The position numbers and the translations under genes are program-made. Positions 1 through 5,382 of a stretch of DNA of 6,704 nt are shown here, in pieces. Numbering within the stretch: the first letter of the stretch is position 1; the number at the start of each line of letters is the position of its first letter. The notes beneath the pieces were generated by a model. That model had not been told where the DNA came from, did no database searches, and saw nothing but the letters and a program-made list of their open reading frames with translations. This stretch comes from an uncultured Porphyromonadaceae bacterium (GTDB lineage: Bacteria > Bacteroidota > Bacteroidia > Bacteroidales > Muribaculaceae). The stretch is from contig CAMVDK010000175.1 of NCBI GenBank assembly GCA_947166165.1, positions 1 through 6,704 on the forward strand, written 5' to 3'.

Positions 1-40
1 TTCAAATACAGGCCGTTTTTGGCACACTCCTTTGTTGCAA

Positions 41-1255
41 TTAGCCCTGCTTGTCGGCCCTGACGAGGTAGAACACGCGACCGTTGTTGTCGTTCTCGGG
101 GAAAGTGAGCTCAATCTTGTTGCCCGACTTGTCGATGGCAGCGGCACGCACTGCGTCGGGGTATTGCTGCCGCTTTCTCTGCTCACCCATTTCATTCACT
201 TGTTTCATGATTTCTTCCACTTTATCGCGCATCTCCGGCGAATAGGTGATGCCCGTGCTGTCGACCTTAAAGTCGCAACCGGCATTGTGGTGGCGGTAAA
301 GCGAGTCGCCTTTGATGTACCACGTGCCCGTGTAAGTGGTGATGAAACGCAGCTGACCATGGTAGAACGGCGACGGGTAAAGTTGCTCGATGACTTGGGT
401 GAACTTATGGTCGCTGTCAAACTCGTAGGTTTGCGGCTCTTTGTCCAAGGTTGTCCACCGCCCGATCAGTTTTTTGTCGGTCAGCGGCTTTCCGGCCTTC
501 TTGCGTTTGGCCAGGAAGGCCTCCAGTTCGTCGTCGCTGATGTTCATGATGAACTTGCAGCGGTTGCTCATGTCCTGGAACTTGTCGGCTGCGGAGTTAT
601 AGACGCTTTGTCGCTGTTCGGAGAGTTGAATGAACAAGCGCACGTCGCCGTCCTGTAACTTCTCTTTCAAGTCGGCGTATATGTCGGGGGTGGCGCCCTT
701 CATCTGCATGGCCACAAACCGCTGGCGCAATTCCTCGTTGTCGACCGGGCGACGGAACCTGACCGAGGTGTTGAGCATTTGGAAAAACAAGCGCCTACTG
801 TGGAAAAACGATCTCGCTTCATCGATAAACAAAGGTGCATCGATGGTGCGCCAAATCTCCTGGTTGCTTTGGAAGGTTTTTTCGATGCTTTCGTCGAACT
901 GGTATTCACTGCCACGCTCGAACACGATGTAGTCCATCACGGTCATGATAGTGTCATACGAGAGGGTCTCGATGCTGTCGATGTGTTGGAGCACGTATAG
1001 GGCCACATCGCTATTGTGGGCATCTTCTTCGGCAGTTTCTCTGAAAGTCTGGGCATACATGTCGATGTCGTGTATTACCATCATGGCTATATTCCGCCCT
1101 TCGGCTCGGCGGTGACGCTCCTCGATGACGTGAGCGGTGCCGAAGGTGAGGATGATGGAGATGGTGGTGGCCACCACACTCATCAGCAACTCTTTGGCTA
1201 CCGCCGACTTCGATTTCAAGCCCGACAGGCGAGGCATCTTCACTTTCACATTCAT
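41..1255 (-). CDS. Membrane-anchored hypothetical protein with lipocalin-like C-terminal domain
   Basis: This 404-residue protein is not one I can name. A basic N-terminus (residues 1-21) leads into one hydrophobic segment at about 22-44, which I read as a single transmembrane anchor with the rest probably in the periplasm. Residues about 45-255 are charged and mostly helical. From about 262 the sequence turns beta-rich, starting with an LIGRW motif and continuing with short strands (for example YTGTWYIKGDSLY near 308-320), which resembles a lipocalin-like fold; a helical charged insert lies at about 340-365. No catalytic motif is visible. The ATG at 1255 is the furthest upstream start that keeps the basic segment; Met7 is an alternative. 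Upstream lies a heptamer repeat array rather than a clear promoter. The 40 bases beyond the stop, to the window edge, show nothing recognisable. The reading frame is firm and the function unknown. Confidence 0.85.
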   Translation of the reverse strand: MNVKVKMPRLSGLKSKSAVAKELLMSVVATTISIILTFGTAHVIEERHRRAEGRNIAMMVIHDIDMYAQTFRETAEEDAHNSDVALYVLQHIDSIETLSYDTIMTVMDYIVFERGSEYQFDESIEKTFQSNQEIWRTIDAPLFIDEARSFFHSRRLFFQMLNTSVRFRRPVDNEELRQRFVAMQMKGATPDIYADLKEKLQDGDVRLFIQLSEQRQSVYNSAADKFQDMSNRCKFIMNISDDELEAFLAKRKKAGKPLTDKKLIGRWTTLDKEPQTYEFDSDHKFTQVIEQLYPSPFYHGQLRFITTYTGTWYIKGDSLYRHHNAGCDFKVDSTGITYSPEMRDKVEEIMKQVNEMGEQRKRQQYPDAVRAAAIDKSGNKIELTFPENDNNGRVFYLVRADKQG

Positions 1256-1268
1256 GGGGGTTTAATTT

Positions 1269-1320
1269 AATGCACAATGCACAATTATGCTCTATACACA
1301 ATGCTCAATGCACAATGCAC
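1269..1320. repeat. Degenerate 7-bp tandem repeat array (GTGCATT on the minus strand)
   Basis: Read on the minus strand from 1320, the units are GTGCATT, GTGCATT, GAGCATT, GTGTATA and GAGCATA, then a 3-bp ATT interruption, then GTGCATT twice. Seven near-identical heptamers therefore fill the space just before the start of the membrane-anchored gene, and the first unit overlaps the edge of the neighbouring inverted repeat. From memory, simple heptamer arrays of this sort are frequent between genes in Bacteroidales genomes. The function is unknown; a repeat-derived TAATTGTG at 1280-1287 is one base off the TAnnTTTG -7 consensus. Confidence 0.8.
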
Positions 1321-1364
1321 CATTCTGCCCGCAGCGGTGCGCTTTGGCTGCGGGCAGAATGGTG
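1318..1364 (-). terminator. Perfect 18-bp inverted repeat, strong hairpin between two minus-strand genes
   Basis: The left arm (1318-1335) and right arm (1347-1364) are exact reverse complements over 18 bp, with a GC-rich core CTGCCCGCAGC and an 11-nt loop (1336-1346). The hairpin starts 27 bp past the stop of the DUF4923 gene, so it could end that transcript or protect its 3' end. No U-tract follows on either strand, so it is not a classical intrinsic terminator. It could instead be the tip of a small repeated element. The structure is directly visible; the role is inferred. Confidence 0.55.
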
Positions 1365-1391
1365 ATGTAGGTCGCTATGCGTGGTGCGGGG

Positions 1392-2045
1392 TCACTTGGT
1401 GAGTTCGAAACCGACGCGGGCGCCGTTCTGGCTCTTGGCGAGTTTGCTCACGGCCTGCACGGCGGCTTTGTTGCTTACCTGACCCACCTTCTGGAGCAGG
1501 TTGGTCATCTGAGCGGCGTCGAACATCAGCTCGATTCCTCGTTCGGTCTTGGCCACATTGCCCTTGAGGGTCTGCGCAGCGGTCTTGAGGGCGATTTCGC
1601 CGTTCTGCTGGTTGTAGGTGTAGGTGCCGTCGAAGGGGATGCCGTTCACCTTGGCCGAGAAGCGGTTGCCCTGGAGGAAAGAGAATGCCGTGTTGCTGCG
1701 GCTGATGCCCATCGTGGCAAAGTTGGTGGCCAGTCCCGATGCCATCTTGCTGATGGCGGCGGCGCCACCGGCCTTGGTGAAAGTCTGCTCGGTGGTAAAC
1801 GCGGCGCTCGGCGCGTTATAGGTCCAGTTGCCCAGCAGGCTCGACGGTTCGAGCATCATGCCTCCACCTCCGAGCAGGATGTTGCCCAGCACACTGCCCA
1901 GCACGCTGCCCAGCACGTTGCCCGAGCCTGCTGTGCCCATGCCATAGCCGGTGTTACCGTAACCAGTGTTACCATAACCAGTGGAGAAGCAACTCGTCAG
2001 CATGAGCGACATGGCTGCCAAAATAGTAATTGCAATCTTTTTCAT
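1392..2045 (-). CDS. DUF4923 family lipoprotein
   Basis: This 217-residue protein begins with a lipoprotein signal (MKKIAITILAAMSLMLTSC) whose lipobox LTSC puts the lipidated Cys at residue 19. A low-complexity stretch follows: TGYGN-type pentapeptides at 22-36 and a VLGS/VLGN repeat at 44-55 running into a glycine run. The C-terminal part (about 65-217) starts with SSLLGNW and matches my memory of the Bacteroidales DUF4923 family: an AGGAAAISK helix, then FLQGNRFSAKVNG and GTYTYNQQNGEI strands, suggesting a lipocalin-like beta domain. It is probably anchored to the outer membrane; its biochemical role is unknown. It starts 40 bp after the dehydrogenase stop with no obvious promoter between, so it may be co-transcribed with it. 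A strong hairpin lies past its stop. Confidence 0.85.
   Translation of the reverse strand: MKKIAITILAAMSLMLTSCFSTGYGNTGYGNTGYGMGTAGSGNVLGSVLGSVLGNILLGGGGMMLEPSSLLGNWTYNAPSAAFTTEQTFTKAGGAAAISKMASGLATNFATMGISRSNTAFSFLQGNRFSAKVNGIPFDGTYTYNQQNGEIALKTAAQTLKGNVAKTERGIELMFDAAQMTNLLQKVGQVSNKAAVQAVSKLAKSQNGARVGFELTK
1881..1916 (-). repeat. 12-bp in-frame tandem repeat, three copies, encoding VLGS/VLGS/VLGN
   Basis: Three consecutive 12-bp units lie inside the DUF4923 gene (codons 44-55), each reading GTGCTGGGC plus an AGC, AGT or AAC codon. They encode a regularly spaced glycine segment resembling a glycine zipper and continue into ILLGGGG. Unit number could change by replication slippage without breaking the frame. 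Confidence 0.8.
1938..1982 (-). repeat. 15-bp in-frame tandem repeat, three copies, encoding TGYGN/TGYGN/TGYGM
   Basis: Codons 22-36 of the DUF4923 lipoprotein consist of three 15-bp units. The first two differ by one synonymous base (GGTTATGGT against GGTTACGGT); the third is more diverged and ends in Met. The repeat encodes a Gly/Tyr/Asn linker directly after the lipidated Cys, so it likely acts as a flexible tether of variable length. Confidence 0.85.
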
Positions 2046-2085
2046 TGTGATTTTGATTTATTAATGAAATCTGTTATCTTCTTTT

Positions 2086-3399
2086 TTATTTTCCTATGCA
2101 GCAGTAGGAGAATCCTTGTGCCTCGAGTTCGCGGTAGTCGTAGATGTTACGGCCGTCGAACACGAATGGTGTGCGCATGAGGGCCTTGACGCGGTCCCAG
2201 GCGGGGATGTAGAACTGATGCCACTCGGTGAGCATGAGCAGGGCGTCGGCCCCCTTGACGGCGTCGTACATGTCGATGCCGCAATACACGTCGGCCCACC
2301 GCTGCTTGGTGCCGTTCATGGCCACGGGGTCGTAGACGCGCACCTTGGCCCCGGCTTCGAGCAGCAGGTCGATGGTCACCACGCTCGGGGCCTCGCGCAG
2401 GTCGTCGGTGCCGGGTTTGAACGAGAGTCCCCAGATGGCCACCGTCTTGTCGCGGAGGTCGCCATCGAAGAAGTTGTTCACCTTGTTGAACGGGATGCGC
2501 TTCTGGCGCACGTTCACATCGTCGACGGCCTTGAGCACGGTCATGTCGAAGTTGTGGGTGTCGGCAATCTTCACCAGGTCCTTGATGTCCTGCGGGAAGA
2601 GCGTGCCACCGTATCCGCAGCCGGGGAAGATGTACTTGGGTCCGATGCGGCTGTCGGTGCCCACGCCGTGGCGCACGGTGTTGATGTCGGCTCCCACGAG
2701 CTCGCACAGGTTGGCAATCTCGTTCATGAAGCTCACGCGTGTGGCGAGCATCGAGGTGGCGGCATACTTGATCATCTCGGCGGTGCGGGTGTCGGTGTAG
2801 ATCACGTGGCGGTTGCTGTGGAGCAGGATGGTTCGGTAGAGCTTGGCCATGGCCTCGCGAGCGCTTTCGGTTTCGACACCAATCACGATGCGGTCGGGCT
2901 TCATGAAGTCCTTCACGGCGTTGCCCTCGGTGAGGAAGTCGGGGTTGCTGGCGATGTCGAACTTGACGTCGACCTTTCGCTCGTCGATTTCGTGCTGGAT
3001 GATTTCGCGCACCATGTGTGCGGTGCCCACTGGCACGGTGCTCTTGAGCACGAAGGTGCAGTAGCGGTCGATGCGCTGACCGAAGATGCGTGCGATGCGC
3101 AGCACCCACTCCAGGTCGGTGGCGCCGTCCTCGTCGGGGATGGTGTCGACGGTGCAGAACACGTAGTCCACGTTCTCGAAGCCCTTGTTGAAGTCGGTGG
3201 AGAAGTGCAGGCGCTTGTCGTTCACGTTGTGCGTCATCAGGTTCTCCAACTCCGGCTCGTAGATGGGTATGGCGCCATACACCAGCCGGTTCACTTTCTG
3301 CATATCGGGGTCGACACAGGTCACGTCGATGCCCAGTTCGGCAAAGCAGGCGGCCGTCACCAGGCCCACATAGCCCGTTCCTACAATTGAGATGTTCAT
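2086..3399 (-). CDS. ugd: UDP-glucose 6-dehydrogenase homologue lacking the catalytic cysteine
   Basis: This 437-residue protein is the usual length for the UDP-glucose/GDP-mannose dehydrogenase family, which oxidises UDP-glucose to UDP-glucuronate with two NAD+ for capsule and polysaccharide synthesis. Visible hallmarks are the N-terminal Rossmann motif GTGYVG (7-12) with Asp30 closing the second strand, KSTVPVGT (119-126), EMIK with Lys211, GCGYGG (260-265), GLSFKPGTDDLRE (324-336) and FDGRNIYD (414-421). The family normally reads GYGGSCFPKD at its active site; here it is GYGGTLFPQD, with Leu267 where the nucleophilic Cys belongs and Gln270 for Lys. The nearby Asn is Thr215, the NPEFL Glu is Asp154, and the usual GTPP loop reads DTIP (85-88). 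Lys211, Glu158, Thr121 and Asp271 are kept. Fold and ancestry are sure; catalysis to glucuronate is doubtful. A -7-like element lies 43 bp upstream. Confidence 0.9.
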   Translation of the reverse strand: MNISIVGTGYVGLVTAACFAELGIDVTCVDPDMQKVNRLVYGAIPIYEPELENLMTHNVNDKRLHFSTDFNKGFENVDYVFCTVDTIPDEDGATDLEWVLRIARIFGQRIDRYCTFVLKSTVPVGTAHMVREIIQHEIDERKVDVKFDIASNPDFLTEGNAVKDFMKPDRIVIGVETESAREAMAKLYRTILLHSNRHVIYTDTRTAEMIKYAATSMLATRVSFMNEIANLCELVGADINTVRHGVGTDSRIGPKYIFPGCGYGGTLFPQDIKDLVKIADTHNFDMTVLKAVDDVNVRQKRIPFNKVNNFFDGDLRDKTVAIWGLSFKPGTDDLREAPSVVTIDLLLEAGAKVRVYDPVAMNGTKQRWADVYCGIDMYDAVKGADALLMLTEWHQFYIPAWDRVKALMRTPFVFDGRNIYDYRELEAQGFSYCCIGK

Positions 3400-3441
3400 A
3401 TCTATAGCTGTTTAAGATTCAACGATTAGTAATTGCGAGGG

Positions 3442-3470
3442 CAAATATACGAACTTTTTTCTTACAAAAG
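3442..3470 (-). promoter_or_regulatory. Predicted Bacteroidetes-type promoter for the ugd homologue
   Basis: On the minus strand, TATATTTG (3442-3449) matches the TAnnTTTG -7 consensus exactly. A possible -33 element, CTTTTG (3465-3470), sits upstream with a spacer of about 15 bp, shorter than the roughly 19-20 bp expected. The implied leader is about 35-40 nt. The -7 match is firm; the -33 assignment is weak. Confidence 0.5.
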
Positions 3471-3493
3471 TTGCCATTTCGCGAAAAAAGTTC
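3451..3493. repeat. 11-bp inverted repeat between divergent promoters
   Basis: GAACTTTTTTC (3451-3461) and GAAAAAAGTTC (3483-3493) are exact reverse complements separated by 21 bp. As a result each divergent -7 element is preceded on its own strand by the same 11-mer GAAAAAAGTTC, directly for the rightward promoter and with one extra base for the leftward one. It could be an operator or UP-like site shared by both promoters, or simply AT-rich promoter DNA with chance symmetry. Confidence 0.6.
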
Positions 3494-3501
3494 TATTTTT
3501 G
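3470..3501 (+). promoter_or_regulatory. Predicted Bacteroidetes-type promoter for the aquaporin gene
   Basis: TATTTTTG (3494-3501) matches the TAnnTTTG -7 consensus exactly. GTTG at 3470-3473, one base off the TTTG -33 consensus, lies 20 bp upstream, the spacing expected for this promoter class. The leader would be about 55 nt, AT-rich, and ends in ATTCATTCATT just before the ATG at 3563. No Shine-Dalgarno sequence is seen. Confidence 0.6.
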
Positions 3502-3562
3502 CAAAATAAAGTTCATCTGTCAATTTTCATTCACTTATTTAATAACTTTTAATTCATTCATT

Positions 3563-4261
3563 ATGAAGAAGTATTTAGCAGAACTGGTGGGCACGTTCGT
3601 GCTCACGTTCCTCGGCTGCGGCGCTGCCGTGAGTCTGGGTTGCGACACTGCCCATGTGGCTGGCACACCGGCGGTGGTTGGCACCGCCATCGCTTTCGGT
3701 CTGGCCGTGGTGGCCATGGCCTACACCATTGGCGGCATCAGCGGCTGCCACATCAACCCGGCCATCACGCTTGGCGTGTTCCTGAACGGCAAAATCAGTG
3801 CCAAGGACTGCGGCATGTACATGGTGTTCCAGACCATCGGCGCCATCCTGGCCGCCTGCATGCTCTATGTGCTCGCTCCTGAGAGTGGTCTGGGGGCCAA
3901 CGGCTTGCAGACGCTCAACGAAATCGGCACCGGCACGGTGTCGGTGACCACCGGCTTGATTGCCGAGATTGTGCTCACCGCCTTGTTTGTGCTCGTGGTG
4001 CTGGGAGCCACCAGCAAGACCAACGGCGCCACCAACAATCTGGCCGGCCTTGCCATCGGCCTGTCGCTGATTCTCATCCACTTGGTGGGCATCCACTACA
4101 CGGGCACGAGCGTGAACCCCGCCCGCTCCATCGGCCCTGCCCTGCTGGCAGGTGGCGACGCGCTCAGCCAACTGTGGATCTTCATCGTAGGCCCGTTTGT
4201 GGGTGGAGCCATCGCCGCCTGCATCTGGAAGTTGATCCAGATTGACGACCAGGTTGACTGA
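3563..4261 (+). CDS. aqpZ: Aquaporin Z-type water channel (MIP family)
   Basis: This 232-residue integral inner-membrane protein is practically the length of E. coli AqpZ and should allow rapid passive water flow across the cytoplasmic membrane. Both half-helix signatures are present: HINPAITLG with NPA at 65-67 and TSVNPARSIGPAL with NPA at 185-187. The aromatic/arginine selectivity filter can be aligned as Phe45, His173, Thr182 and Arg188, the set found in water-selective AqpZ rather than glycerol facilitators. About six hydrophobic helices are evident. The start MKKYLAELVGTFVLTFLGCG is the standard family N-terminus, which fixes the ATG. It is transcribed divergently from the ugd homologue and followed by a hairpin, so it may be monocistronic. 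Function is well supported by motif content; pore selectivity is inferred from the filter residues. Confidence 0.95.
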   Translation: MKKYLAELVGTFVLTFLGCGAAVSLGCDTAHVAGTPAVVGTAIAFGLAVVAMAYTIGGISGCHINPAITLGVFLNGKISAKDCGMYMVFQTIGAILAACMLYVLAPESGLGANGLQTLNEIGTGTVSVTTGLIAEIVLTALFVLVVLGATSKTNGATNNLAGLAIGLSLILIHLVGIHYTGTSVNPARSIGPALLAGGDALSQLWIFIVGPFVGGAIAACIWKLIQIDDQVD

Positions 4262-4286
4262 TTCACAGCAAACGCACATAGGCCAC

Positions 4287-4336
4287 ACGGACTTGAACGG
4301 AATGTAGGGGCAACTTGAACACCTGTTCAAGTCCGT
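4287..4336 (+). terminator. Hairpin after aqpZ with two competing stems
   Basis: ACGGACTTGAAC (4287-4298) and GTTCAAGTCCGT (4325-4336) form a perfect 12-bp stem 25 bp past the aquaporin stop. A second ACTTGAAC copy at 4313-4320 can instead pair with the same right arm (4325-4332) in an 8-bp stem with a 4-nt loop. Only a short TTTT (4341-4344) follows. It is plausibly a terminator for aqpZ; because it ends 22 bp before the next start codon, it could also control read-through or translation of the lipoprotein gene. Confidence 0.6.
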
Positions 4337-4358
4337 TGGCTTTTCATCACATTCAGCG

Positions 4359-4700
4359 ATGACCCGCATCATTCCACTGCTGTTGGCGTTCCTGGCCATG
4401 ACGACCGCCACCTCGTGCAGCTGCAACCGTAGCGGCGACAACGAATCCGGCCGCGACGCGCCCCTCACCGAGGAGCGTGCCCGCCAGCTGGGTGTGGCGG
4501 CGGCAAGGGCCATAGCCGCCAGCGACCACAGCGACACGCTCGACCTGCAACGCTGCATCGTCGACGCCCACGCCACACGCAGCCAGATGGAGCTCGACGG
4601 CAACCACGATGCCGCTGTGGCCTTCGACCAGGCGCTGCGCGACGAGCTCAAGCAGTCGGACCCCGCGCTGGCCGACGAAATGTTTTCCTCGATGCCCTAA
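4359..4700 (+). CDS. Small hypothetical lipoprotein
   Basis: This 113-residue protein is not one I recognise. It opens with a short basic and hydrophobic signal (MTRIIPLLLAFLAMTTATSC), which I read as a lipoprotein signal with the lipidated Cys at residue 20, although the lipobox ATSC lacks the preferred Leu at -3. Cys22 follows at once, giving a CSC pair. A polar linker (23-35) leads to a predicted helical region from about 36 to 113, rich in Ala, Asp, Glu and Arg, with one more Cys at 66. No enzymatic motif is visible. The start lies 97 bp after aqpZ and just after a hairpin; no TAnnTTTG element was seen in the gap. The next lipoprotein starts 17 bp beyond the stop, suggesting an operon. 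Codon use is GC-rich like the genes downstream, supporting real coding. Confidence 0.75.
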   Translation: MTRIIPLLLAFLAMTTATSCSCNRSGDNESGRDAPLTEERARQLGVAAARAIAASDHSDTLDLQRCIVDAHATRSQMELDGNHDAAVAFDQALRDELKQSDPALADEMFSSMP

Positions 4701-4717
4701 CCCACCTCACCGCCATC

Positions 4718-5362
4718 ATGAACCGAAAAATCCTCCCCCTCCTCATCGTGCTGCTTGCCGCCCTGGCCAGCTGCAGCGAGGTGAGCGAGCGCGGCCAGTT
4801 CGCCGCCCGCCAGTTGCTCGCCGCCTGGGGCGACACCACCGCCATGCGGCAGGTCGACCGACTGTACCAAGCCATGGCCGACAGCCTGCACATTCCGGGC
4901 ACCGCCGGGCAGATGGCCAACGCCTTCATGCGCTCGGTGGGCGACCGCGACTCGGTGGTGGCCGTGGCGCAAGCCATCGCCATGAACGCCGACGACTTTG
5001 CCAGCGAGCATGCCCGTCCGCTTGTCGACGCGCTGCTCAACGGCTCGCTCGACGCCCGCCAGGCCACCGACCGGCTGTTTCTGCTCCATTGGGCCGCCGA
5101 TGTGCTTGGCAAGAGCGACCACATCGCCCGTCTCGACCAGGCCATCGACGAGGCCGCCGACCGCTTGAGCACCGACAAGCAGATGCTCCTCTACAGCCGT
5201 GCCGCCAGCCCCGGTGCCCTGGCCAAGCAACTGCGCGCCGAGCGCGACGCACCGGGCGCCGACACCGCCGACGTCGACCACCGCGCGGAGATGCTCAAAC
5301 GCTACTACAACGAGGCGCAACAGGCCGAATTTCAAGCCGAATACGGTGTTCCGACACCATAA
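4718..5362 (+). CDS. Hypothetical alpha-helical lipoprotein
   Basis: This 214-residue protein is not one I recognise. It carries a clear lipoprotein signal, MNRKILPLLIVLLAALASC, with lipobox LASC and lipidated Cys19. The mature part (20-214) is Ala-, Asp-, Arg- and Leu-rich and appears almost wholly helical, with no Gly-rich loops or catalytic motif; helices such as QFAARQLLAAW and ARLDQAIDEAADRL look amphipathic. The C-terminus (about 188-210) is charged and could be a short coiled coil (EMLKRYYNEAQQAEFQAEY). It would be membrane-anchored, facing the periplasm or surface. It sits 17 bp after another small lipoprotein and 20 bp before the polyprenyl synthase, so the three are probably co-transcribed. 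Tandem placement suggests a linked role for the two lipoproteins, but no similarity between them is obvious. Confidence 0.8.
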   Translation: MNRKILPLLIVLLAALASCSEVSERGQFAARQLLAAWGDTTAMRQVDRLYQAMADSLHIPGTAGQMANAFMRSVGDRDSVVAVAQAIAMNADDFASEHARPLVDALLNGSLDARQATDRLFLLHWAADVLGKSDHIARLDQAIDEAADRLSTDKQMLLYSRAASPGALAKQLRAERDAPGADTADVDHRAEMLKRYYNEAQQAEFQAEYGVPTP

Positions 5363-5382
5363 TCATCCACTCCACTCACACG

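Noticed and set aside
1377..2180. Plus-strand open frame containing repeats such as AQHTAQHAAQHV
   Set aside because: The repeats are the reverse-strand reading of the 12-bp units in the DUF4923 gene, which has a proper signal peptide and family match.
2116..3390. Long plus-strand open frame (424 codons) opposite the ugd homologue
   Set aside because: Val/His/Gly-rich translation with no domain, exactly antisense to a conserved gene; it arises from GC-rich codon use.
3575..4651. Minus-strand open frame of 358 codons opposite aqpZ and the small lipoprotein
   Set aside because: It spans two genes and a hairpin on the other strand and has composition typical of antisense shadows.
5345..5358. 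Small hairpin GGTGT-TCCG-ACACC at the end of the second lipoprotein gene
   Set aside because: Only a 5-bp stem, inside coding sequence and without a T-run, so too weak to call a terminator.
4609..5382. N-terminal extension of about 258 residues on the polyprenyl synthase
   Set aside because: The frame is open, but it overlaps two well-supported lipoprotein genes in another frame, is Arg/Pro/His-rich, and the synthase motifs fit a start at 5383.
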